NCBI GenBank assembly: GCA_963665085.2
Contig: CAXXXS010000001.1
Location: 1,860,001 to 1,924,000 of the forward strand
Length of the DNA: 64,000 bases
Direction: 5' to 3'
Origin: G963665085 sp963665085
Lineage (GTDB): Bacteria > Bacteroidota > Bacteroidia > Bacteroidales > JAAAOM01
Shown: positions 25,802-35,380 of the stretch, one piece after another
Layout of the letters: each line of letters opens with the position of its first letter
Position numbering within the stretch: position 1 is the stretch's first letter
Notes under the pieces: model-generated
The model's input: only the letters and a program-made list of their open reading frames with translations
Databases searched by the model: none
Told to the model about the DNA's origin: nothing
Translations under genes and position numbers: made by a program

Positions 25802-28431
25802 ATTTCTAAGTCTGCATCCAAATCCATACTACTGTCAAGTACAATATCTTGAATTGCTTCAAGCGTATTAATAGCAACCATTTCGTTGTATAAACTGCCA
25901 GACTTATTACCGTCAACTTCCAGTTCTTCAATTCTTATTGCGATTGAAAATTTGTGATTTCTATTTTGAAGTCGTCGAAGGTGTTCTTGGTCAATATTAG
26001 TCTTACAAGTACATCTAACAACAAGGTTCAATTTATTCCCTTTCTCTACTATATTTGGAGAACTTACATTGAAATCTAGTTTCTGGCAATTAGAATAAGC
26101 TTTGTTTTCTGTAGGAAAATAATCTTCAGACCATTTTATTCCATTCTTGAACTCCCTCTCCTTTTTTGCCAAATCTGATAATCTTTTCTTTTCCTGGTCG
26201 TTTTTTTTCTCACTTGGGGTGTAGTCTTTAATAATGTCAATACTTTTATTTAAATCGTCATCTAATGGTTTAAATATGGCAAAACTTATATGCAAAGGAC
26301 AATAGGCAATAGAATTATTGAAAATAGGCTCAAAAGAATAACATAAAGTAGCGGAGATATTGATTACTCCTTTTCTTGTTGATTCAGACATCTTATTTAA
26401 ATAAGAGGGTAACTCAATAATAAGACCTTTATGAGAATCAACACGAATGCTATTTTCTAGTAACATTGTTAGTGAATCATCATTAGAATAAAGAACTCTA
26501 TTAATGTCAGGAACGCCATGTCCTGTTAAATATTTCATCAAACGCTCTGCACTATACAATTTTGAGAGCTGCATCTTTTCAGACCTAGTTAATTCTGCCA
26601 GTTCCCTACCTTCAAATTCGGAATCGATATATTCTTGTTTTAACTTGTTTATTAGCAAATTAAGGAATCCGCTTCCGTAATTAAATCGGGAAGCATTAAT
26701 AAGTAAAGCTTTAATTGATTGGGTATTAATTTGAGGGTAAAGTTTAGATAACTGTGCAGCAATGCTCGTAACCAATGGAGTGGCATTGCTTGTCCCGTAA
26801 CTAAACTCAGATAGCATCCCTGGTCTTGTTGACAACACTTCCATACCTGCATCATTTCTGACAGCATCACCACCTCCGAATACTAAATCTGGCTTATGAA
26901 TGTTTTTATTAATTACAGATTTAGGAACAATGTATCCATTTATTTTCTTGCTAAAATCTAAATGAAATTTTTTAGTGTAATATGCCGGAAGACCTTTGTC
27001 ATAGGTCAAGTCGGAATCATTTGCATTAAAATTCTCAGCAATAGCACCAACTGTAATATTGGAATATGATTCAGCAGGTGAGTTTATATTGCAACATTCA
27101 CAAACATGTTCCAGACTTTCTTCATTGGGGTTGAAGAAATGGTTAGGGTATTCATGAAAGGGGATTGTGTTTTTTTGAATTTCCTCCATGTCTTCATGTC
27201 CAAGATTACCAGCAGAAATAAAGAAAATTATGTCTAATTCATAGGCAAGCTTATCAAATAGGTATGCATTTTCGGAAACTGATTCATTGTATGATTTGTT
27301 AGTAATGGATGTCATTGAAACATTAAAGAGTTTAACTCCTTTCTCTGCTGCACTTCTAATTACTTTCTCAAGTTCTATTAAACTATATGTTCCATTTTCA
27401 CCATCTAATGCCTTAATTGGAATAATATTAGCAAATGATGTAAAGCTTGATTTGTTAGTATTAAAGAAATCCGTTCCTAATGCTATTAAACCAGCAATAC
27501 CTGTTCCATGTCCATTCGTATCAACAATAGGAAGAGGGTTACCCATATTTGTCAAATCGTAATCATAGTTTGTAATTACGTTTCGCAAAACAGATGCTTG
27601 TTGAACACCTGTGTCGATGACACCTACTTGTGGTGCATTGACATCCGGTAATATTTCAAAACCAGCTACTGTTTGTCTCATACCAACAGTACTAGGCTTG
27701 ACCTTATAGGTATGACTTTGAATTTTGTAAATTACATCAAAGTTCTTAGCAAGTTCTTCTAGTAAACCATTAGGGGCATTACTAATATCAATAAAAGAGT
27801 GACCACTTTCGATATAATATTTAAAGTCATCATGACTTTCCTCGATTTGCGTAAAGAAAGTGAATAGTTCCTCTTTTATTGCCCTGATAGATTCATCGAG
27901 CCTAGTATTATCTATCAACTCAACGATTACATTCTCATTCGAAAAACCTCTTATAATTTCTTGGGTACTTAACAGTTTAAAACTATCAAGTAGAACCAAT
28001 AAATAACTCTCTTCGTTAAGCTGAATATCTCCTATTTGTCTTTGATAGAAAGTACTAATATGAGTTAGGAATAATTGAAACTTGTCATCGTCTTCAATAC
28101 CCAGTAGGACAGTTTTATTAAACTGTTCGTATTTAACAGGTACTAGACCATATCTATTTGAAAATTCTTCTGATAAGTCTTTATTGAAGATTACATGAAA
28201 GTCTAGTTTTACATAATCAATATGGGTAGGAATTTCCAGTGTTCTTTCCGAATATTTTTTTTGAATATCAATATAGTATTCGTCGTAGCATCTTCTAAAA
28301 ACAGCTTTTTTTGTTTCGTACTTATCAGGAAGATTCTCTCTTTCTTCATCTTCTTCTGGTACAAAACCACGTTTAGTGAACTTCGTAATAGTTTGAATCT
28401 GATTATTTAGATATAAATGCCGTTTATTCAT
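25798..28431 (-). CDS. Subtilisin-like (S8) serine protease, IetS-like
   Basis: This 877-aa cytoplasmic S8 peptidase has all catalytic residues visible: D273 (VGVIDTG), H308 (NGHGTGIAG), oxyanion N409 (SAGN) and S548 (YGTSNATP). The first 250 residues form an extra N-terminal domain, and the last 280 a C-terminal domain of unknown fold. There is no signal peptide, and CECC at 444-447 may bind metal. Paired with an AAA ATPase, it fits IetS of IetAS anti-phage or plasmid toxin-antitoxin systems. It is also the last gene of the leftward operon starting at 36740, 27 bp after the HEPN-like gene, so its expression is tied to that operon. Confidence 0.87.
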   Translation of the reverse strand: MNKRHLYLNNQIQTITKFTKRGFVPEEDEERENLPDKYETKKAVFRRCYDEYYIDIQKKYSERTLEIPTHIDYVKLDFHVIFNKDLSEEFSNRYGLVPVKYEQFNKTVLLGIEDDDKFQLFLTHISTFYQRQIGDIQLNEESYLLVLLDSFKLLSTQEIIRGFSNENVIVELIDNTRLDESIRAIKEELFTFFTQIEESHDDFKYYIESGHSFIDISNAPNGLLEELAKNFDVIYKIQSHTYKVKPSTVGMRQTVAGFEILPDVNAPQVGVIDTGVQQASVLRNVITNYDYDLTNMGNPLPIVDTNGHGTGIAGLIALGTDFFNTNKSSFTSFANIIPIKALDGENGTYSLIELEKVIRSAAEKGVKLFNVSMTSITNKSYNESVSENAYLFDKLAYELDIIFFISAGNLGHEDMEEIQKNTIPFHEYPNHFFNPNEESLEHVCECCNINSPAESYSNITVGAIAENFNANDSDLTYDKGLPAYYTKKFHLDFSKKINGYIVPKSVINKNIHKPDLVFGGGDAVRNDAGMEVLSTRPGMLSEFSYGTSNATPLVTSIAAQLSKLYPQINTQSIKALLINASRFNYGSGFLNLLINKLKQEYIDSEFEGRELAELTRSEKMQLSKLYSAERLMKYLTGHGVPDINRVLYSNDDSLTMLLENSIRVDSHKGLIIELPSYLNKMSESTRKGVINISATLCYSFEPIFNNSIAYCPLHISFAIFKPLDDDLNKSIDIIKDYTPSEKKNDQEKKRLSDLAKKEREFKNGIKWSEDYFPTENKAYSNCQKLDFNVSSPNIVEKGNKLNLVVRCTCKTNIDQEHLRRLQNRNHKFSIAIRIEELEVDGNKSGSLYNEMVAINTLEAIQDIVLDSSMDLDADLEI

Positions 28432-28458
28432 AAATTGCTTTAGGGTTTATTATTTAAG

Positions 28459-29094
28459 TTATTTTGAGTAATCACATTCCATTGAAGCTAATACATTGTC
28501 AGCAAAATTTTCAATTTCTCTAAAATCATACTCATCAAGGTTAGTAATCCAAAGAGATTTTGCTTCATAATATAATATTATAATAAATTTATGATAGCTC
28601 TGATAAAAATCGGAAAGCGTTATAGTAGCCGAAGAACTTACTCTACCAATAAGTGTATGCGAATTTCTGTTTCGAATATACCTAAAATGTACACCAAATT
28701 CATAAGGTACTTCACGTTCATAAAACTGAATGTTGTGTCCAAGTGTATCTCTCTCTCCACGTAAGATTCTTTCTTTCCTGTTTCTATAAAGTTTGCGGAC
28801 TTCCTCTGTAATTATGTTATCCAATTTCTCATAATCTTTTTTACCTATACAATCTGGATATAGCTTTCGGAGTAGTGAATCTTTTAAACCAGGATAATGA
28901 TGATCTATTAAACCCTTATAAAACTCGTATAAGAACTTTATGAGATCTGCATATAGATTATAACATTCAATACGCTTCTCCTTTGTATTGTTTTCTGGAA
29001 GGTAAGCAATTACCTTAGCAAATTCATTAAACGAGTTGCTACAACGCCTAAACTCATGAGCTAATGTAATTTGTAGAGATTTCTTTTCTTCCAT
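28459..29094 (-). CDS. Helical protein with HEPN-type R-x4-H motif
   Basis: About 211 aa from the ATG at 29094 (MEEKKSLQITLAHEFRRC). A longer frame to 29196 would overlap the DUF2130 gene by 71 bp and is unlikely. The protein is mainly helical. It carries HFRYIRNRNSHTLIG, in which R141-x4-H146 fits the catalytic motif of HEPN ribonucleases. HEPN proteins are common toxins in defence operons. The motif is seen, but whole-domain assignment would need a structure comparison. It lies between DUF2130 and the S8 protease in the same operon. Confidence 0.55.
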   Translation of the reverse strand: MEEKKSLQITLAHEFRRCSNSFNEFAKVIAYLPENNTKEKRIECYNLYADLIKFLYEFYKGLIDHHYPGLKDSLLRKLYPDCIGKKDYEKLDNIITEEVRKLYRNRKERILRGERDTLGHNIQFYEREVPYEFGVHFRYIRNRNSHTLIGRVSSSATITLSDFYQSYHKFIIILYYEAKSLWITNLDEYDFREIENFADNVLASMECDYSK

Positions 29095-29125
29095 AACAAA
29101 ATAAATTATTGCATTTATACCCTTC

Positions 29126-30388
29126 TTAATTTTCCTCCGTACTTTCACCCTCCCCCAACTCCAAAGCCTGTACTGGTTGTATTGCATTTCCGGCAATACC
29201 CTTAACAGAGCCGTACATATCTATTGTATTTGTTATTACCTTCTCAATTTGTTTCTCTCTTTGCTTCCAGATGCGCTGCATGCTCCGTTTTTCACTTTCC
29301 AGATCAGCTTTCATCTGAGAAAAACCTTCCACTATGGCTTCAACCTGCATTCTGAAAGTACTGCTAGTAAGAAAGTCATATAGCATGTGCATTTTGTCAC
29401 CCTTATTTTCTTGTGTTGAAATCGCTAAACTTAATTGGATTATAGATTCTCTTAACACTGCACACAATCCTTTAAATTCTTCGTAATTACATATCCAAAT
29501 ACCGTCCTTTAATCCCATTCTATCCATATCTGAGGGCATTACTTCTGTAACCAACACACCAATATCAGCACTCTTATCCCGGATGTCGGCTTTAAATTTT
29601 TCTATCCAACTGTGTTGAAAGTCTTTGGTTCTTTTACTTTCGTAATAAATTATTCCACAATTCTGTTTGCTCCTGGTATTCACTGTTTGTATACAATCTC
29701 CACCTCTAGCGCCTTTCTTAATTTCTTCAACGGTATCTAATGGGAAACTTGCTATTAACCAATCTTCTATTGCAAGTTCCTGCACTTCACCCTGCATTTG
29801 CATGGAACCTTGTTCCTGCTTTCGTTTCATTTCTTCAGTCAGTTTTTTCTGGTCTTCAAGTTGCTTATGAAGCTCTTTTATTGCCAATTCATTTTTTTCT
29901 TGTTCTGCTTTGCGAATTTTCTCTTTTTCCTCTCCAAGCTTCTGATTAAGAATTTTCTGAGATTCGGCTTCAATGGCTTCCTTCAACTCCCCTTTTTCCC
30001 TTTTTAGTCGCTCAATTTCAGCTTTGCTTTTATTTAACTCTTTAATCTGTTCTGATTTTTCGTTTAGTTCCTTTTGCAATGCATTAAATTGTTCTGACTG
30101 TTCTTCCTGAAGTTTTTGCTTCAATTTCTCCTCAATGGACTTTTTTTCTTCCTTAATCTGCTTATCAAAACGTTCCTGGAAAAGCTCGTTCTCCTTTTTT
30201 TTCTTCTGTTCAAATTCCTCTTTTTCTTTGTTTAACAACTCAAAATCCTGCTCATATTTTTTCTTTTCTTCGGCTAACTGTAATTGATATTTCTGTTTAA
30301 TTTCTTCCTCTAACTGATGTGATAAAATATCCTGTACATCAATGGAAGTTCCACAATTAGGGCATTTTATTTTCGTTTGATTGTCCAT
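29126..30388 (-). CDS. DUF2130 protein with coiled coil and nuclease-like core
   Basis: This 420-aa protein starts with a short zinc-ribbon-like CPNCG (residues 9-13) and a long Glu/Lys-rich coiled coil (about 25-195). The DUF2130 domain follows. Within it, GGDCIQTVN (D231) and IIYYESK (E250-S-K252) give a D...E-x-K spacing like PD-(D/E)xK nucleases, my inference. The C-terminal helical part includes MRKRIWKQREKQIE-like segments. DUF2130 proteins have no established role that I know of. The position immediately after the ABC ATPase (14-bp gap) ties it to the defence operon. Confidence 0.75.
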   Translation of the reverse strand: MDNQTKIKCPNCGTSIDVQDILSHQLEEEIKQKYQLQLAEEKKKYEQDFELLNKEKEEFEQKKKKENELFQERFDKQIKEEKKSIEEKLKQKLQEEQSEQFNALQKELNEKSEQIKELNKSKAEIERLKREKGELKEAIEAESQKILNQKLGEEKEKIRKAEQEKNELAIKELHKQLEDQKKLTEEMKRKQEQGSMQMQGEVQELAIEDWLIASFPLDTVEEIKKGARGGDCIQTVNTRSKQNCGIIYYESKRTKDFQHSWIEKFKADIRDKSADIGVLVTEVMPSDMDRMGLKDGIWICNYEEFKGLCAVLRESIIQLSLAISTQENKGDKMHMLYDFLTSSTFRMQVEAIVEGFSQMKADLESEKRSMQRIWKQREKQIEKVITNTIDMYGSVKGIAGNAIQPVQALELGEGESTEEN

Positions 30389-30402
30389 ATCTTAATATTT
30401 TT

Positions 30403-33400
30403 TCATTCTTCATTTTTAACCTTTCCAAATGTCTCTAATTCCATAAATTTTGACTTAAAAAGTCCTGAGGGCATTTTCTTTTTAAGAAGATTATGAAAGT
30501 TTTCGTCATGTGTTGACAAGATGATTTGTTTCTCTTGGTTAACAACAATTCCTCTAAATAAGTCTATTGTTGAAAGAATATTAATACTATCCATAGATTG
30601 GATTGGGTCATCAATAAAAATGCTTTCAATAGGATTCCCTTTATCATCTTTTGCATTTAATGCTTTAGCTAGAAATATGCTAAGGCTTAATATATTCAAT
30701 TGGGCTGTACTAAAATACAGGTTTGGAATAATTGGGTCTTCATCAATGTCATCTTTATATAAGCAAACATTTAGTTTCGGTTTGTCATCTTTGAAATCGC
30801 AAATAAACTTTAACCTTTTATAATCAGGATGAGGGTCAATTCTTTTGTATAGGTCATTTATTAATTCTTCATAAAAAAATGAGCTTATTTGGTTATCCAG
30901 ATAGTCTGAGACCTTTTGCTTTTCATTTTCCAATAATGGCTTAACATTCTTTTCCAAGAATTGCTTTTGTTTGATAATGTCAGCTTCTTTCTTTTTAGCT
31001 TTCTGATACTTTAAGAAAGGTTCAACATTTTGTTTGAGTTCTTTGAGTAAATTGAAATTGAGTGTTTTTTGTTTTGCTCTATCAATATTTAATAATTGCT
31101 CTTTTTTAGTCTTTTCAAGTTCTACTTTTAATGTGTCTTTGTTATGCTCATCAATTGTCAACCCTAACTTTGTATTCAGGCTTCGCTTAAACCCTACAAT
31201 GTTTCTTTGGAAAGTTTGTGTTTGCTCATTTAATACAGATAACTCCTTGTTCAATAATTCTTCATTAGTAGTCTTTAATGTATTATCCAACTCCTTTATC
31301 TGAGTGCTTATTTTTTGAATCTCGGAGTTATAGTGATTTATTTCTTCAGTAATTTCCTTTTGTTTCCTGTTCAATAATTCAAGACTTATATTCTCATTTG
31401 AGAATTCTCTGTTAAAATATTCAAGTATTGCCTTATAAGTTTTATCAGACTTTAATTCATCAATTGATTTTCTTAATATCTCTATACTACTTTCAATACC
31501 TTTTATCTCAGATTGCTTTTTGACTAAGCTCTCCAGAACTTTTTTTAGTGAATTTATTTTGGATTTTACATCTTTTTCAGAATTTAATATTGATTCTGAA
31601 ATCTTTTTTTCATAGGATTCAATCGCTATTCCATTCAATATAGTATTTAACTTATCAAGTTCATCCTGATAGGTTTTAATCTCAGCTTCAATATTTTTAA
31701 TGACTTCGTTATTGGTAGAAAGTTTTTCCTGAAAAGCGTCATATTCTTTTTTCTTTTCGACCAAAGATTTTTGAAGAGACGATTGGAATAAGTTTAATTT
31801 TTCGTTAAATGATTTTTTTAAGTCATTTAGGACACTCTCAACATCACTTCTTGATTTTAGTAATTCAGATTGCTTTTGGGAAAGGAATTTATTATTGTAG
31901 ATTTTAGCTGATAGTTCATTGTATGATTTATATTCATAGCTACATAAAGGACAGACTGAACTATGTGCTTTATCAATTAATTCCGCACCTTTTGTAATGA
32001 ATTCTTCAATATCTTTGGTTAACTTTTTTTGTTCCTTTATTTCTTGATTTAACTTATTGAGTTTTCCTTCTTCATTTTTGATGTTCTCTTGAATTTTTTC
32101 TAGCTCTATAATTGCTTCCTTGTATTCTAGAAACTCTTTTTCGAATTTGGAGGGAAGTTGCTTGTTTTCTAAGTCCTTAATTGCCTTTTGCAGGTTATCT
32201 ATTTCAAGCTTTATTAATTGAGATTGTTTGCTAAGTAATTCAGCATCATCTTTTTTCTTTTTCAAATTATCAATACTACCTGTACGTTTTTCTTTATCGT
32301 CAGTTGTTTTCTTGTATAACTCTTTGCACTCCTGTAATTTGGTATTTACACTTTTAATTTCATCTTGTGTTTTTGTAATATTTGTCTGTAATTCAGACGC
32401 CTCAAGTTTTAGATTTTTAACATCATCATTAAGCGTGTTTTTACTCTTTTTAGCCTCTTCAATTTCCGATTCGTTTTTTTGAATCTTTTTCAAAACAGCT
32501 TCATACGAGGCAAATGATTTTATTAATTCATTTAAAGATTCATCTGTTTTAAAAAATCCTTGTCGTTTAGTGTCTATGTTTTTGTTTTCAGCAATAAGGT
32601 TGTTCCTTTTCTTAAACTCATTTTGAGTTGCTACTATACCTTTTATCTTGTTATCGACTTCAGATTTCTTCTCCACAGAATCAAAATAGGCATCCACACT
32701 AATAATCGAATCATTTCCAGAGAATACAATATCAATAAACTGGATTAGTTCTGCACTTGTGTTTTTTACAGATTCAAGATTGGCTATCTTTTCTGTAATA
32801 ACATTGCTTAGTTCGATAGAATCAAATTCTGTGAAGGAATCATCAACTAATTTTAGTGATTCATTGTCTTTATTAAGTTCACTAATCTTATTATTTACCT
32901 TCTTTAAAATATCTTTATCAACTTCAAAATTTATTTCTTTTTGAACCCATTGAAGTGATTGTTTTAATTCTTCAATTTCCTTTTCATTAGCAGATAACAG
33001 ATTAACAACTTTTTTATAATATTCTCCTGTTTCTGTATCTCCAAAATAGGTCATAAATTTTTCATAACGTTCTTTTGGGTCATCCACTTTTAGAAAAGCA
33101 TCTATCCATTCCTGAGATAAGATTACGGTTTGGAAATATTTATTTTTTACCTGGTTATCATCAAAATGAAAGTCTTTACTGTTTTTCCTTTTTGCATCAG
33201 GAACTTTGTTAATTATTGGTTTATCCGAATTTGTAGTGTATAAACGAACCTCAGAAGGGGTATTGTCGTCTATTACATATCTGTTTCGTAATATCTTTTG
33301 ACCGCCACTGTTTTTCTTTAATGCTCTCTCATTTGAAGCAATGTCTCTTGGTAATCTATTTTTTAAAAATCGGTCTATGCTGTTTGTTATCCCAAATTCA

Positions 33401-33564
33401 ACAGCATCATAAAACGATGTTTTTCCAAAACCATTTGGTGCATAAATTGAAATAAAGTCGGCAATATCTTTTCCTGTTTCACTATTAACTTCAAAATCAA
33501 AAGTCCCATCTTCAACTTTTTGGTATGCCCTAAATGCTTGTATTTCTACTTTCTTAAATTTCAT
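30403..33564 (-). CDS. Rad50/SMC-like ATPase of an ABC-three-component system
   Basis: This 1053-aa ATPase has Walker A APNGFGKTS near residues 42-50. Two long coiled-coil arms flank a zinc-hook CPLCSYEY near residue 537. An ABC signature-like FSTAQLNILSLS near 955, Walker B SIFIDDPIQSMD near 980 and H-loop STHDENF near 1018 follow. This is the ABC-3C type described by Aravind's group, where a Rad50-like sensor activates a linked effector through a middle component. It overlaps the middle-component gene by 11 bp, in the order expected. It probably senses DNA or nucleoprotein of invaders. Confidence 0.9.
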   Translation of the reverse strand: MKFKKVEIQAFRAYQKVEDGTFDFEVNSETGKDIADFISIYAPNGFGKTSFYDAVEFGITNSIDRFLKNRLPRDIASNERALKKNSGGQKILRNRYVIDDNTPSEVRLYTTNSDKPIINKVPDAKRKNSKDFHFDDNQVKNKYFQTVILSQEWIDAFLKVDDPKERYEKFMTYFGDTETGEYYKKVVNLLSANEKEIEELKQSLQWVQKEINFEVDKDILKKVNNKISELNKDNESLKLVDDSFTEFDSIELSNVITEKIANLESVKNTSAELIQFIDIVFSGNDSIISVDAYFDSVEKKSEVDNKIKGIVATQNEFKKRNNLIAENKNIDTKRQGFFKTDESLNELIKSFASYEAVLKKIQKNESEIEEAKKSKNTLNDDVKNLKLEASELQTNITKTQDEIKSVNTKLQECKELYKKTTDDKEKRTGSIDNLKKKKDDAELLSKQSQLIKLEIDNLQKAIKDLENKQLPSKFEKEFLEYKEAIIELEKIQENIKNEEGKLNKLNQEIKEQKKLTKDIEEFITKGAELIDKAHSSVCPLCSYEYKSYNELSAKIYNNKFLSQKQSELLKSRSDVESVLNDLKKSFNEKLNLFQSSLQKSLVEKKKEYDAFQEKLSTNNEVIKNIEAEIKTYQDELDKLNTILNGIAIESYEKKISESILNSEKDVKSKINSLKKVLESLVKKQSEIKGIESSIEILRKSIDELKSDKTYKAILEYFNREFSNENISLELLNRKQKEITEEINHYNSEIQKISTQIKELDNTLKTTNEELLNKELSVLNEQTQTFQRNIVGFKRSLNTKLGLTIDEHNKDTLKVELEKTKKEQLLNIDRAKQKTLNFNLLKELKQNVEPFLKYQKAKKKEADIIKQKQFLEKNVKPLLENEKQKVSDYLDNQISSFFYEELINDLYKRIDPHPDYKRLKFICDFKDDKPKLNVCLYKDDIDEDPIIPNLYFSTAQLNILSLSIFLAKALNAKDDKGNPIESIFIDDPIQSMDSINILSTIDLFRGIVVNQEKQIILSTHDENFHNLLKKKMPSGLFKSKFMELETFGKVKNEE

Positions 33565-34117
33565 CTCTCAATGATTTTTCAATTTGCTTAAGAACTGATT
33601 TTGAATATTCTGCCTGGTCACTTTTTTTTGAAGGCTCATCAAACATATTAATAGCAGTATCAATTATGGCATTTCTTTCAATGCCAGTGATATTAGGGGC
33701 TTTAGCCACCTTTAAAATATCTTCATTCGTAATATATTTCCTTACAATATTGAAAATGCTATTTTCATCTAACTCACTTGGATAATCTTCCAGTACAATT
33801 TTCCTACTACTAAATTTGTTGTTTTCAATTTCATATTTAAGCTCTTTGTCAGCTTCTTTCGATAAATAAAAAACATAAAAATTCCACTTTGAAAATTCAT
33901 CCTTTTTTAAAGAAAGTACCTCCGCAGAAATGAAGCTATTAAAATGCTTCCATTGCGATTTAAAAAAATCAAGGTTTTTAAATTGCACAACCGCTATTAA
34001 GATATTGCCTCCCCAAGAAATCTCTCCGACAGATAAATAACTAATAGGGAAAGCATTCTTTACCATCTCAATAAATTTAGTATTTCCTATTTCATTATAG
34101 TGTATTTTCGGTTTCAT
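33554..34117 (-). CDS. Middle component of the ABC-three-component system
   Basis: This 187-aa protein lies between the effector and ATPase genes and overlaps both (23 bp and 11 bp), the diagnostic position of ABC-3C middle components. A beta-rich first half (AFPISYLSVGEISWGGNILIAVVQFKNLDFF) and helical second half (SIFNIVRKYITNEDILKVAKAPNITGIERNAIIDTAINMF) fit that role. It should couple ATPase and effector. Identification rests mainly on context. Confidence 0.75.
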   Translation of the reverse strand: MKPKIHYNEIGNTKFIEMVKNAFPISYLSVGEISWGGNILIAVVQFKNLDFFKSQWKHFNSFISAEVLSLKKDEFSKWNFYVFYLSKEADKELKYEIENNKFSSRKIVLEDYPSELDENSIFNIVRKYITNEDILKVAKAPNITGIERNAIIDTAINMFDEPSKKSDQAEYSKSVLKQIEKSLRDEI

Positions 34118-35372
34118 CTTTTAATAGTTTTTTAATTGTCATTCCTGTAGCACTACTATAAGCTGCAACATTATTAATTATGTGGCTTTGAAATTTATAC
34201 AAATTAGCAAGCTTTAAATCTTTAAAAGGATTTTCTATGGTATTACTAATATTCATCTCGCTAAAAGACACACTAATGTCTATTAAAGGAAGTTCAGCTG
34301 GTGATATTTCAACTTTATTGGTTATTTTTTCTCTTGTGGCACAAACAACAACAGTTCCTCCTTTTTCCACATCCGATAAATCAGACCTGTAAATGTCCTC
34401 TAACTTTTTAGTCCATGCATCAGTATCTACTAAAATTAGCTTTCTTCTCTTGTGCATATCTTTTAATTCATCGTAAGTCAATTTATTTTCTGAATGTAAT
34501 TGGTTTATGGTCATTAACTCTAAAAATGATACCCATAATGATTTATGATTAATAAGCGATGGGTTACAATTGTGAGCAAGAAGAGAATTTCCAAATAATT
34601 CTAATATTTTTTCAGGGCTAAAATCACTGCACAACTGACGTGCAATAACAAGTAACTCATTTTGAATTAATTTTCTTTTTACTACAAGATTATCCAGTGT
34701 AAAGATTTCTTTGGTCAAATTTGAGAAAGAAACTACGTAAGGAGGATATAATGGTGAAAGTTCATTTGAATTATTTTCAATGATTTCATCAAAAAAGGAT
34801 AATGGAGCAAATTCAATTCTTCCTAAAGATTCATTCTCATCTGCGGTTGACATTTTCTTTTGTATCCCTGCTAATAAAAAACAGCTATCCTCAATCTTAA
34901 TAATTCCACCTCCGGACTGCCCAATAACTTCATGATGTAGTGCAACCCTTGCCAACTCACCTTCAATATAACCATGCTGTTGTCGATGCTGAATGGTAAG
35001 TTCATTCTCTCGGAATGAAAATTCATTGTCCTCTCTAGCTTTAGGATGACCGCATAGAAAATAACTATGGAAACTATTGTGCGATAAATCATCTCTAAGT
35101 AAGAAGTCAATATCTTTAGCGGGAGTGATTTTAATGATTGCAGCATCTTTATTATTATCGGGATGGACGTATGGAGTTCCAATAATATCGAATTTTTCAT
35201 GATTAATAGTGCCGTCATTATTTACCGTTTGTCTTTCAATTGTATTCACACCCCCATTTAATACATGTTTTGCAGTTAAAACATAACTGTAATCCTCGCA
35301 AGCTGGTTGAAATAAACAGCCACTTCCTAGATTTACGATAACGGTATAATATGGTAACTTATCCTTAGTCAT
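34095..35372 (-). CDS. Trypsin-like protease effector of the ABC-three-component system
   Basis: This 425-aa protein has an N-terminal trypsin-fold protease with the complete triad H36 (LTAKHVL), D76 (NKDAAII) and S153 (GQSGGG). A C-terminal helical/beta region (about 215-425) should be the domain that docks on the middle component. There is no signal peptide, so it is cytoplasmic, as expected for an effector that would cleave host or phage proteins upon activation. It starts 8 bp after the MBL gene and overlaps the middle component by 23 bp. Confidence 0.85.
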   Translation of the reverse strand: MTKDKLPYYTVIVNLGSGCLFQPACEDYSYVLTAKHVLNGGVNTIERQTVNNDGTINHEKFDIIGTPYVHPDNNKDAAIIKITPAKDIDFLLRDDLSHNSFHSYFLCGHPKAREDNEFSFRENELTIQHRQQHGYIEGELARVALHHEVIGQSGGGIIKIEDSCFLLAGIQKKMSTADENESLGRIEFAPLSFFDEIIENNSNELSPLYPPYVVSFSNLTKEIFTLDNLVVKRKLIQNELLVIARQLCSDFSPEKILELFGNSLLAHNCNPSLINHKSLWVSFLELMTINQLHSENKLTYDELKDMHKRRKLILVDTDAWTKKLEDIYRSDLSDVEKGGTVVVCATREKITNKVEISPAELPLIDISVSFSEMNISNTIENPFKDLKLANLYKFQSHIINNVAAYSSATGMTIKKLLKDETENTL

Positions 35373-35380
35373 CTATTTTA

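Noticed and set aside
29667..30007. Three overlapping rightward frames of about 67-69 aa
   Set aside because: They are antisense shadows of the Glu/Lys-rich coiled coil of the DUF2130 gene, which yields Phe/Leu-rich complements.
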